From Trochalopteron elliotii (taxonomy: Eukaryota > Chordata > Aves > Passeriformes > Leiothrichidae): a stretch of DNA of 64,000 bases. The stretch lies in assembly GCA_024734555.1 (NCBI GenBank), contig JANPWX010019815.1, positions 436,982-500,981 of the forward strand, in the 5' to 3' direction. Below the pieces are notes generated by a model, which worked only from the letters and a program-made list of their open reading frames with translations, was not told where the DNA came from and ran no database searches. Below are positions 18,801-30,600 of the stretch, piece after piece; the stretch's first letter is position 1, and each line of letters begins with the position of its first letter. The position numbers and the translations under genes were made by a program.

Positions 18801-21800
18801 AATACATGTCTAGCTAAAGCCAATGTCCTTAAAACTCTTCCACTCTGGCAGCTGTATTTAAGCCATACAAACAGTTGCACTTATTCCTTTGTGATTCTTA
18901 TGTCAGATTCTTCCAATTTTAGCGCTGCTTACACCCATCATTGCCTTTTACCTCTCTGACCTCCTTGAAGGAAACAAAGAAAAGAAACCCAGCACAGAAG
19001 AGAACTGACTTTACATTAGTGATGTTGTCACTGAAGTTTGACATGTATGAATTTCCCAGTGGAGTGGCCTAACCCAGCTGAGAATCTCAGTGACAACACA
19101 AGATCTCCTTCAGAGCAAGACTGGGGGACCAAGAATGCAACTACAGAAAATCCTGCAATATTAAGTGGTTTGGGAGAAGGCATTTATTGTCACACAGTCT
19201 TTAGACTGGGAGTCATACAAAAGATTGAAAGCCATATCTCTGGGAGGTGTTACCTATTTCCATGAGTTGGTCTTATCTGTGAAATATAACTATGGGAAAC
19301 AGGGTTTGTCATGCCAGATGAAATCATAAAAGTACTGAAGGTACCACTGCATTGTCCACTGTCATTGGTGCCCATTTATGAAGAATGAAACTGGAACATA
19401 CTGCACACTGTGGCAGGTTATAACAAAGGATTGACACTTCTTCACCACTGCTCTTTCATTAGGATTTCACTAACTAGGAGTTTTAAATCATTTTACATTA
19501 AACAAGAACTAGTTACCTGACTCCTCCCTATGTCCTTAGAACAAAGCAAAGTATTCTCTCCAGAGACCATTATTCAGATAAATAAACGGACTGGAATGAT
19601 AGAGCAAAATGTATGAAGTGGTATCATATTTTCCTTTGTCCCCCTGTCCCATCAGGGCATGAAGTGTATGGCTTTCCTGGAGAAGTAGCCTTTTAATCTA
19701 TGGCACAATGAATTAAATTCTGATAGCTGAAGATAGACTAATTTTTTACAAGACCAGGAGTTGGGAGTCCTGCTGTGACAGCATAAGTGCAACCTAAGTA
19801 ATTGCCTTCCACATCTGAATTCCTTCAGCTTTATAAATTGGTTACAGTATTCTCCTCTTCCCATCCTGCCTCAAGTGACTGTACATAGTTACTTACTATC
19901 TCATAAAAAATTCTGGTTTTTCACTCCAAAATAGCTGCATTTCAGAAGTTTCTGAGGTGCTACTACTGTATTTAAATTCTATGACAAAGCAGCAAACATG
20001 TTCAGAGATAAAAGAAGTTGAACACGTGTTCAGTGGTTAGGCATTATCCCCTATTTTTTTCTGATCCTTAAACTGTGTGGCATCACTGTCAATCATACTA
20101 TCATCTTTGTCTCTCCATTGTAGAGGAAATATTAGAAATTAACATCTGTCAAACTCAGAATAAAATAAAACCAAACAAAACAGAGTAAACTGAATTAATG
20201 CAGAAAAAATATATATATTACATTTCACTATACTGCAAGATACCTAGTCATCAAGTCATGCTGTATCTTAAGGGAACTGCAATTCATGCAGACCTCAGTA
20301 AGCTGGGAAGACTTTCCATCTGTCTTTCCTTGATTGCACAAGTTTTTTGCCACACATCAAAGACAAGCGCACTCCTGTTGGTAGGTAGGTATCTGTGCAT
20401 GAGCACCATTAAAAAAATAAAATAAATCTAAACAAATCTCAAAAAATCAGATAGCAGGACAACTTAAATGGTCCAAGGACTTGATACCAATCAAGATTAC
20501 CCTTTAAAAAATTGCTTGAAATACCAACAAAATCAGAAAGTCTTTTCAGGTTTGGGTATTCTTAAGGCAGAAGAAAAAGCCACATAAAAACTATATCATT
20601 AGGGGCCCAAGCACTCTGTCTTTCAGAAGCCCTGATTAATGTTTGTATGAGTTTTACAAAATTCATGTTTTTTGAAAATTCATGGTTTTTTTTCTGTCAG
20701 GTGTAGGGGGAAGAATTGGGTTCACTTAGGAGATGAAGGAATTTATAAGAAACTTAACTTGCTTCTTAAGGTTTTATAACACAGATGATTAATTTGCCAG
20801 GTTGCTTGCTTTGTATATGTAAAATGTTTTTGTTAAAAAAACTCTGTAAACCAATGGTCCTAACAACATGCCATAGAAGGTTTTATTGCTCTGCATTGAC
20901 CATTTTTACCAAAGCATTTCAGTATTGTAAAAAAAAAAAGGTGACAGGCACAAAGTCTTTGCAAACTTCCTTTCTATGTGCTGTATCTGGTCATAATTTA
21001 ATATACATGTTAGAATCTTTTACTGCATGACAAGAAGATAAAGTGTAAGGAAAGTGCCTTGCTGTGCCAGGCCTGGAGCCTGTAAGTTAATAACTCCAGA
21101 GAGAAAAGATGAGCAATCCAAACTGGCACATTTCTTACCCAATTAATGTCTCTTTTTAAAATTTCTCTTCAGGTTTTAGAGGCCAACAAGAAAGTCTGCA
21201 GGAAAACAAGTCTAAAGTCGTCTATGGGGCAGAAGACCAGCAATGGGTCTTTATCGCCAGGAAAAAGCTAAACACATTCTGTATTCTTCTGAAAAAGAAG
21301 CCACAGGCAAGGTGGGATCAGCCTCCTACCTGTTGTTTATCCATATTCTTGCCTCCAGGTGGGCATCACATCAGCCTGCTAGATAGAGGACAGGAGGAAG
21401 CATGCTGCAGAGAATATGTTCCAAATGATGGAAGGATGATACCAGCTCACCATCTTGCCCAAACAGACAAATCTGAACTGAGAATCCCCATGTAAGACAA
21501 TCACATCTGAAACATGCAGACTACATGGCATGTCCTGGCTCTTTGCTGGAGGAAGTGCCTTCACAGACATTTTAGGGAGAAGCCCTTAGTAGGCAGCATA
21601 AACAAGTATGAGGGTAATGCTGCAAGATGCAGCTAAGAAAATGCTTCTGTTTGACACATATTCCCACAGGTTATGTCTCTGTGCAACTTCCTCATTTCCT
21701 ACTACTGTAAATGCTCAGCTTTTGATCCAGTATAGCTCTCAGAGCATAGGTTTCCAGACTGATGCTGTCTACAGAAACAGTAAGCTTAAGTGTACAACTA

Positions 21801-22504
21801 TTCCTGGTCTGTACACTCATACTGTGCTTATTGTGGTTCCCACACAACAAAACAGCATCTGTGGTAGTTGTAAACAGCCTGCATCCCATCAATTCCCTTT
21901 TCCTCTTTTGCACCATACCAATGTCCCTGCATAATACCTTCACCAGAGGCACCAGAAGCCTGTGCAGTGCTGATGATTTTAGCCTAGGAAATCTGATTGT
22001 TTTTGAATTTCTTTCCATGTATGTTGTAACTTACAAACAAGAATTTTGAGATCAGTTTTCTAAGGAAAAGGAAAACTGGCATATGTATGCTACTGGGGTG
22101 AGAAGCCAAGATTCCTTTAACAAGCCCCAGGAGAGCAAAAAGACCACCACATTTTCATTCTCTCGTCTTGAATACAGAGTTTACTGAACTCTTAATAACA
22201 AGGTGTTACGGTGAGGTCTCAGATTTAGTTTTTCCATTCCAGCTTCTGAGAAGAAGGAAGTCATAAGGTCATAAGGCACTTGTTTCAGAGTATGGCAGTC
22301 CTGGGAAACAAGGAGTAGAAAAATATCTTCCATCCCCAAATTTCCTAATGTGATAAAGATAGGCCTCTGCAGTCCTTGGTAGTGAGAGCACAGCAGGCTC
22401 CAGTTGCTGTTGGTTTGTTCACTTCTTTCAGCATGAAAAAAGCTATCACAGAGAGCTTCATTGTGTAGGAAAACGAAAGCTTTCCTAGCAAGGAAAGTTG
22501 TAAT
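3894..22504. other. NRG1 intron (downstream of the spacer exon), unique sequence
   Basis: The stretch is AT-leaning and non-coding. Small local features are an 18-bp direct repeat at 10270-10287 and 10292-10309, and poly(A) runs near 9000 and 9020. I found no EGF-domain exon, RNA gene or clear mobile element on either strand. Open frames here are at most about 108 codons and lack recognisable domains. Confidence 0.65.
10270..10309 (+). repeat. 18-bp direct repeat, spacing 22 bp
   Basis: The unit AAATATTTTTGTAAGTGG occurs twice in near-tandem, separated by AGGG. It looks like a small local duplication in intron sequence. Confidence 0.9.
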
Positions 22505-22779
22505 ATGATAATAAGACAAGAAAAATGACTTTAAATTGGATGAGAATAGGTTTAGATTAGATGTTAGGAAGAAATTCTTTACTGTGAGAGTGGTGATGCA
22601 GTGGCACAGGTTGCCCAGAGAGGTTGTGGACACCCCATCCCTGGCAGGTTTCCAGGCCAGGCAGGATGCAACCTGGAACAACCTGGTCTCATTGAAGGTA
22701 TCCCTCTCCATGGCAAAGGTGCTGGAAGCAGATGATCTTTAAGATCTTTTCCAACCCCAAATTCTATGATTCTGTGATT
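22505..22779 (+). mobile_element. CR1 LINE 3'-end fragment
   Basis: This fragment matches the 3' end of the chicken-repeat-1 LINE as I recall it. It has the block around GATGTTAGGAAGAAATTCTT, then GGCACAGGTTGCCCAGAGAG, CCCCATCCCTGGCAGG and TCTTTTCCAACCCCAAATTC, with the terminal ATTCTATGATTCTGTGAT that typifies CR1 ends (no poly-A tail). It is 5'-truncated, as is usual for CR1, and holds no functional reverse-transcriptase frame. It lies antisense to NRG1. The two long open frames across it (minus 22181-22711, plus 22536-22742) are shadows. The 5' boundary is approximate. Confidence 0.93.
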
Positions 22780-22924
22780 AAACAGTACAAAATAAATATA
22801 TATGAATCACTCCTTGGGCTAGGGTGGAACAGAGGGTGGGAAGTATTTTTACCTGTTAGGGGTAGCATTAACAATCAGTTGTCAAAAAGTCACACACTAT
22901 GAAACAGAGCACTAAACCATGAAT

Positions 22925-22952
22925 TTCCTTCCTTCCTTCCTTCCTTCCTTCT
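22925..22952. repeat. Short (TTCC)n microsatellite
   Basis: About six and a half copies of TTCC/CTTC lie about 145 bp after the CR1 fragment. It is a simple low-complexity tract. Confidence 0.95.
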
Positions 22953-25900
22953 CTCTTGGATTACTGACCCCTCAATCAGATCACTCAATTTTTATGTGAA
23001 ACTCAGAATGCCTAATGGTTGTTCTTTCTCCTTTATTTAAGAATGGAGGACCACACTCTCAAAGTGGACTTGATTTTGAGGAGTGTAGCAATATGTGCAC
23101 ATAAAAGGAATCTTCAGGTTTGGGATGTCAGTTGCGCAGGGTCTTACAGAGGTGGGATTTTTTTCTAAACTTCTTCCTCTCAGAATATCTGTCACTGAAA
23201 CTCCAAAAGAAGCAAAGAATGACACATGTCTCTTTTCTTGTGAAAGCTCTAGGGAAGAGAACCCATTGAATCACTCTGCTGTTTTCAGGTCTATCCCAAT
23301 GTCTGGCCAACAGTGACAGTGCTGGCATGTTGTCTAAACATCTGCTATTGTCTGCCAAGTGGGAAGGACACAGTTTATTCTATCTCCTGTGGCTGCTACA
23401 AGATTGACAGTGCCAAGTGTGAAATGGACATGTCCCACAGAAATTCAGAAAAGAAAATCCCTAAGAAACTTTAAAATAAGTACATGGTCAACTCCCTTAT
23501 CACTCTGTAGTGTGAGTAGACATTCACATCTGTTAGCAATAAACACTGGCTCCCTCCTGCTTTTCCTAGCCAGCATAGGCACCAATATCCAATATTGCCC
23601 TCTCTCCTCCATTACTTATTTTAGCGACTAGATACTAACTCCAGTATACATTAATGCTTCTGAGTACAGAACAGAGGGGATTTACTGTTTTAAATTGCTC
23701 CAGAAATTATTCCTGCCTACTCTGCTGTGAGGCATCAAGGGGAAAAGGAGGCCAAAATCCAACTCTTCTCATCTTGCTGGCAGAAATCTTTTTAAATAAC
23801 CAATCAAATTTCTCTAATTCTTTCAACACACACTTAAAAATTATCAGACTAGTAGCTGGGAAGAGAATCTAGAAAAATCCAGAGATATGGCTTTGACCTT
23901 TCCTCCTGGTGCTGCTACAGTAGCTATTAGATGTGAGTTAAGGACATTCATGTATAGTTTGCTATAAAGTACATTTTATAGCAGCCCTGGAACTCTCAGC
24001 GTAGATCAGACCATTGGTCTGCCTCACCTGCTATCCTGTTCTTAGCAGCTAGCAACATTTAATTTTAATTAATTAACATTTAATCTTGCTTTAGGGCAAG
24101 ATTAATACCCTACCTGCCACAACCCCACTGACTTTGACTGTGTGAAGTGGCCTTCCAGACTGCTCAAAATCAAGCTCATAAATGGTAGATTTGGTTCTAG
24201 CAAAGAACTGGAAGGCTCTTCCTAATGGTTCTCAAGGTTCTCAAACAGTATAGGATTATGGCTGTATTGCATGCTTGCCTGGGAAGCATCATCACTGAGG
24301 AAGAAAAGAGTCACTTTCTCCACTGGTACCCCTGCAGCTCCCAGTGTGCTCCTGAGATAAGCAGAGAGACAATCTCTCTTTTCTAGGAAAGAACCACTTC
24401 TGGCTCTCTGTTCCAGCTGAGGGAAGACACAAAAAACAATGTCCTCACCTTCCTCATCTTCTTCCCAAGGGTAGTGGGACACAGAAGAAGGAGTGCAAGG
24501 AACTCTAACAAGCACTAGCTGGAGTGCAGGTGAAGGGAAATGCACCCAGGTGGAGATGGCTGGACCTGAAGGTGCTCCAGCTACCCCAGCGCCAGGGGCT
24601 GTTGGAGGCAGAGGAGACAGTGTTTGAAGCAATACATTGCCTGGGGAGGGCAGGGAAGGGAATTCCACGTAGGAAACACTGGTGTAGTTTCCTCGTCCTT
24701 TGCCCTGCCCAAACCTACATTTGACCTTTCTGAAGGAAGGCATTTGAATCTTAATACACAAAAAGGTATGTCTCTGAGAGTTCTAATAGTATATAACAAA
24801 TAACAATTGCACCTGTAGTTCAGAAATCCATCCCAGTCACTCCTCATCTCTTAATGCACATTTTTTTTCTGAGCTAGGAAGGGAGAAATACACTTGAGGT
24901 TCTTGCCAGCAATAATTTAAACAACTTGTATATACTTACAAGAGGAAGTGTTTGTTTCTTCTGTTGAAGCTTGTATCCTAAGCATGGGTTCTGCAACACA
25001 CAGAAGTAGGAATAAAGTTGTAAGAATATAGCCACAGCTACAGCACTAAGTATAGTGGAGGAGCCTGAACATCTTCCCCCAGTAGAGATTTCTTTTATTT
25101 TTTTTCCTCAGTAGTCAGAAACTCAGCAGAGCACAGAAAAAAATGAGATAGCTTGAGAAAGCGAAGAACTTCAAAGTGGGTTCAGCATGTCCTAGGCACA
25201 CTGTGAATAATCAATTATAGCAAAAATGCTCCATAGTTCTGGGAGGAAAGGCTGTGAGAAAACTGGCAAAGACAGAGTAAAATTTTCAGCTGTTTCTGAC
25301 AGCATCAGAAGTAAGTGGAAAGCAGTAGGTCTTGAAGCTCCACATGCTGGCCCAGGAAGCACTAGCTTCTTATCTTCTTCTCACGTAACTCCAATTGAAC
25401 AGTAAGGAATTTCAGTCTATCACAACTATAATTAAAGACCTCTGTGGCTTGAAAGAGAGGAGGGTCCATGAATGTCACCACCTCCACAGAGAGGTGTAGA
25501 TGGAAGGGAAAGCAGAAGGCATTCCAGACCAAAATGGGACATAGCACCAGCCCCAAAGAGGTTAAAAAGAAAGGAAAAGCAACAGTAAATAATCTTGTAT
25601 ATAGAGAATACTTTGCCTAAGGTGGCAATGTGATGTCCCAGTGTGAATTACAGGTGGCTAACAGCCAGTCCATGAATTTTAGGGAGCAGGTCAGGCTTAG
25701 CACATGCTCTGTAGTGAAACATTTAACTTATCATGTCACACAGAAAAGATGACTCTGTTGCCTGACAAAGCTTGGTTTTAGGCTGAAAAAACCCACTCTT
25801 AAAAACGAAGACTGCTCTGTAAATCCTCCTATCACCAAAAAGTAACTGTAGCAATACTTCAAGAGACATAGATCCTGGTGATTTGAACACCAGCATTTCA

Positions 25901-27572
25901 CAATAGTCTATATTCAAGTAAAGAAACAACACACTAATTAATTATTTTTATTTGAAAGTCCTAGGAAAAAAATAAGCAGTGCCCAAAACCCCAGGCACTA
26001 CTGGTCATCAGGAAACTCATGAAGTGTTATAAAAAGACACGGTCTGGACCCGGAGTGGGGATAGAACAGTACGAAAACCAGAAACTGGCTGTGTTTGGGA
26101 CTAAGCTGGTCTCTGCTCCAACTACATATCAAAGACCTTGTCAGAGCTCCATGTGGAGGCCTCAACAAGCAGCCACTAAACATACTGCTTTTTGCTGTTC
26201 TGAGGACAGTACCGTGATGTGTTGCTTGGCATGAAATCTGCCAGTGCAGAGATTCATCAGGAATGCAGCCAGCTTTTTGAACATCCCAGCTTCCTCCTCT
26301 CCAGGGGCACAATAGCAGTAAAGAGGAGGACAGTACTGTAACAGTAGGCACTTGAAGGGACATAAGCAGGGAAAGAGTCAAGAACAAGAACCTTAATTCA
26401 TGGGAAAGAAGGCACCAAAGTGCAGAGACTACATTCTTGCTGCACAAGGGAGAAGGCAAGGCAAGCTCAGTGGAGTCAGTGAGCAGCGTGTCACCTTCTT
26501 TGAACAAAAATGGTTCCAATGGTTACAGGACACTTGCTATTAGCTATGTAGTCTCATATATTCTCAGTGAAGCATCAGTGACAGGCCCCACTGAGAACAT
26601 GAAAGAATATGGGCACATCCAATGTCTCTTCTGTCAGGCAACAATGCCAAGATTTCAGAAGTAGGTCGCCACACACACAGATGCATCAAAGGAAAGGCTG
26701 CAGGCATGCTAAATGCAAAATCTGGCAATCACACTGTTTTCCTTGATCTAGCCTACAAACACTGTCATTTCACACTAAAAAGCATCCCTGCCAGACATAG
26801 CTTTCCCAAAAAAGCTAGCAGGACCCCAGCCTCTTTGCCAAGGAGGGTATGTGCAACTTGTAAATCCTTGGGTTGCTCAGCTTATGCACGTTTATCTACA
26901 ATTGTCTCAGCCAATAACATCAGTAGAGACAAGTGCTTATATTGTGACCATATATAAAATAACTCTTAACAGTTAAATAATGAAAGTAACTGCAGGAAGG
27001 ATGCTGAAAGAAAATTCCATCAGCCTGAAAGGAAACTACCTGGAGAAAGCTCCTAGTATGCCAAGGCAGCTTCAAAAGGGCTTAAATTGCTGACAGTGAG
27101 TTACCTGTCTACACTCACTGACCCTGCAGAGCTGTCAGGAATTGTATGTAGAGCCCCGAGGAACAGAGCAGTCTAGGCAACAGACTTTCCTGAGGACACA
27201 TCAATATGCCTATACACTCAGTAAGCTCATAAGCAGCTGCTAGGATTTATAGGAGAAGGAGGTAAGAGCTTTTTAAAACATAGTTCCTAGCAACACATAT
27301 ACTTCTTCACTTGGGCTGCTGCAGCCTGACAACTGTAGGCCAAATTAGCTTCTTCAATACAGCCCCAGGATAGTAAAAAGTATGTTTAACCATTCTTCAT
27401 TCATTTCTTTGTCCCTGAAGTAGCTCGAGTATGCAAGGTGATATGCAGAAACAGAGCTGCTGGATGTAGATGAATCATTTTCTGTTACGAAGGAGCTGTT
27501 TCAGAGCTGTAGAAGCAATTTCAAGAAGAAATGAAAAGAGAGAGACAGAAAGACTCTGTTAATGCAACTTAC
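22953..27572. other. NRG1 intron (between CR1 fragment and spacer exon)
   Basis: No exon is supported. Two of the longest chance frames of the window lie here (minus 24222-24761, 179 codons; minus 25998-26519, 173 codons), with no recognised domain. A hairpin with 10-bp arms is at 24080-24105. Confidence 0.6.
24080..24105. repeat. Inverted repeat (10-bp arms, 6-bp loop)
   Basis: The arm TTAATCTTGC at 24080-24089 is the exact reverse complement of GCAAGATTAA at 24096-24105. It lies in AT-rich DNA and has no evident function. Confidence 0.85.
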
Positions 27573-27623
27573 GTGAAGAAGTTTTTGTCACTTCTGTTGA
27601 TACTGGTATCTTGCTGGTACTCT
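27573..27623 (-). CDS. NRG1: NRG1 spacer (glycosylation-region) cassette exon
   Basis: This 51-nt exon (17 codons, phase 1 in and phase 1 out) translates, with one base from exon B, as ESTSKIPVSTEVTKTSS. It aligns with the mammalian NRG1 spacer peptide between the Ig and EGF domains (human ESPIRISVSTEGANTSS as I recall it): same length, and a shared VSTE core. The acceptor is GTTTTCCAG (AG at 27625-27624) and the donor is C|GTAAGT (GT at 27572-27571). It is rich in Ser/Thr, fitting the O-glycosylated linker. Because it is symmetrical and a multiple of three, it can be skipped without a frameshift; the chicken ARIA cDNA as I remember it goes from the Ig domain towards EGF without it. The intron to exon B is 7919 bp. 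I found no counterpart of the other mammalian spacer exon in that intron. The call rests on homology, splice sites and phase together, since the exon alone is short. Confidence 0.88.
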
Positions 27624-30600
27624 CTGGAAAACATAAGAGGCAACAAGAAGTTATAATATGGTGTCAGGTGATCTTCTAACAGCATTCAGCTCCAGAATGG
27701 ACAAAGAAGAAAAAGGTGTTCAAAGAAGCAAGCTGATATTTTGCTTCAGTGGGCAGAGATTTCAACTAGATATCAACTTGCAGAAGTTTCTTTTCAGGAT
27801 AAAACCAAGAAATGATGGTGCCTACTAGCAAAACTGAAGAAAAAAGCCTGCTCCTTCTGAAAGAAGCCAGTTGTTCAATCTCTCATTTTCCTCTGGGAAT
27901 AACTGATCAGTGGCAACAGGAGAAATCATGCAGATGGCTCTGTTTCTGGAAGACGTCAGTGTGAGTATTCACTCCTTATGCTTCTAGGCAGTTAAATTTT
28001 GCAAAGACGTGTCCCTGTTCATATCACTTGAATTGCTGGTAAGTACATCCAACAGTGTCACTTGCCACTTGAGGAAAATCTTCTGAGCCACACATGCCAA
28101 CCCCATCTCTCATGGACTACTGGGGGCTCTGTGATAGAAATCAAACAGTTGCTTTGCTGAAGAGATGGGAAAAGTTGCACGTCCATACTGGTCCTATGTA
28201 TATCTCCATACACTATTGCTAGTTACATACTGGCACGGACTGCTTGCACTCACTTGTTGAACCAGCTGATGGCTAAGGGGGATGATGTTGCCATATTTAG
28301 CTCCTTGCTAATGCAAAACGCACAGATGGGAGAAAGCAGAATGTAGAAAGCCTTTGTTTAGGCTTCACAGACTTGCACAGAGACCTTGTTCCAATGACAG
28401 CACTGATTTGTGAGTGCTCTGCTGTCCCTGCAAACCACAACTGGGTGCAATTTCTTAGGTGTGAACAAATCATTCTTCAGTTGTATTCATCAACAGTCTT
28501 GGACTTCCCCAAGTTCTCAAAACACATTTCAGACATTAAGTGGTGCAGTTCAATGCAGGTGCACAAGTTTCAACTCTACAGCTGGAGAAAGGCCCTGAAT
28601 GCCAAAAAAAAAGTCTTGCCCTGAAACCTCAAGGCACACCAAGAATCCTCTAGTAGGTCAAACAAACAGAATTTAGAAAATACTTCATAAGAGATTTAGG
28701 AAAAAGAAACTCTGAAATGTTTTTATTCTGTTTTGTGAATCTGGATTCCAGTGGCTCTCTACTCATTGTCTCCAGAGTTCACAGAAACTTGACCAGAGAC
28801 AAAACTAGTCCAACTGACTTCCCTTCAACATCCCTCTTGTTAAACTTTAATATCGACACTGTATTTTAACTTCTTACTTGCTGCTCTTCTTTTATATTTT
28901 TTTCCATTTTGGTCCAGCTTTCTTTGGCAAATATACTATTTGCCTAGTTATTACATCCCAGTTTCATCACACTAATGGGAGAGAACATGTTATGCAGCAT
29001 TTCCTTGGCTGCCAGTGATGCATGGCATGAAAATGTGTATCATAAGTAACATTCTTACAGTCAAAACCTTTGCATTAGGTCTTGGAACACAGTGGCCTGT
29101 AGCCAGGCAGCTTTCAGGACCATTTTTTGGGTATAACAGCAGTTTCTGTATTGTGCAGCTGGGCTGTCTGAGCAATTAACCTTTCTTAGTCACGTCAGGA
29201 GATGGAACAGGTCTGACAGCAGCATAGCTCAGCATGTTGCACAACTGGAGGAAACTTTTCTTTCACCATTAAAGAAACCATGTTCCATTTAGTGCCTGTG
29301 CTGAGCTTGATGGAACATTTCTTACTGGCACCTCCCCAGCCCAGCTGTGTTAGTACAAACGCCGACGGGAAGCTTCCCTGCCAGTGGAAAATACAGCCAG
29401 AGCCTCCTACACCTGAAACGTGCTGAGGAATACATTTGGAAAACATGTGGCAAAGTCACACTTTATCAAGCCCCACTAGTAACATTCGTGTTAGCAACAC
29501 TAACAGTGGATGCTAAGGTTTGGGAGGCACAAAATTTGTGTGTATTGCTCACTGCACACAGTATACACCACAAGTGTAAGAAAGGCGTTTTACAGTGCCT
29601 GGGAAGGCTAGCACAGATCCACATGACAAGCTATCAGAACACAAGAAACAAACAAGAAAGAGGTTTCTCAGAGCAGGCCATCAGTACTTGCCTGAGGTGA
29701 AAGAGCTGGAACCATTTTTCAATCATAATACTTTTGCTGTTGCAGTCTGCTAGGCTATGGAGACGGCAGCCTGCAGCCCTGTCTTCATCACCATATTTAA
29801 GTTCCCACAAGGAACAGCTACTTCAGAGGCTACAACCAGTTCTGTGCCCTGGCACTTCCAGGAATACTAAGTCTTGGTGAAGTACTGTTCTCTGAAACTG
29901 CGTATGTTTGTGCAGGGGCATAATTATGTAAAAATACTGAAGGATCCATGAGATATCCTTGTTTGGGGATGTTTTGAAGAGTAGGTCTCTGCAGCTTGTC
30001 TATTTAATTTCCTTAGTACTCAGGCCAGCAGTATCTTCTGCTGTTTCGTCTGATGTAACAGGGAAGAGATCCTTCAACTCACACAGGAGCCCCAGCAACC
30101 CCATCACCTTGCTGGCCTTGATATGTTGATGCATCCTTCCAGATAGGGAACTTTGTCTTGGGCTGCTGAGAGGAGACCACTCCTTGTTGCATGGGCAACA
30201 ATCTCTGCTGTACGGCTCTGTGGCAGGAGGTCCTTCTCCTCCTCAGCCAAAACCTTTTCTCCAGGATAACAAAGTACTTAATAACCTTACAGCTGCTTTT
30301 GTGAACAGCTCTGTGCATGCCCTCACAGCTTTTTTTTCCCCCAGCTAGTTTGTCAGAGGCCTAATGCAAAAATGCCTGCTTGAGCAAGCTGAAGGGATAT
30401 GGTTGATCTCATAGGTTTTAGCTGAGGCTTTGCAGGTGGTCGCTCTGAGAACCCTGACAGGGAAATCAACCTGGATTCTAAAAAGGATTCAGACACTATG
30501 ACACCATAGGTAGTTAGAGCTGCAAACAAGATTTTTGTCATCCTGAGCTGTACTCGCTGGCAGTGATGTAAATTTTAATCCTTTTGAATTGTTTGTGTTA

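Noticed and set aside
22181..22711. 176-codon minus-strand open frame
   Set aside because: Its N-terminal half is the antisense of the CR1 LINE fragment at 22505-22779.
24222..24761. Longest open frame of the window (minus strand, 179 codons), with Pro-rich and acidic patches
   Set aside because: No recognisable domain, no splice or promoter context, and the length is within what chance gives over 64 kb of both strands. A codon-conservation test in other birds would settle it.
25998..26519. 173-codon minus-strand open frame
   Set aside because: No family features or regulatory context; it lies in plain intron.
28990..29175. Possible second NRG1 spacer exon (minus-strand segment with Ile-Thr-Gly resembling the mammalian peptide)
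   Set aside because: The match is only a few residues, an in-frame stop follows closely, and there is no donor site in the right phase.
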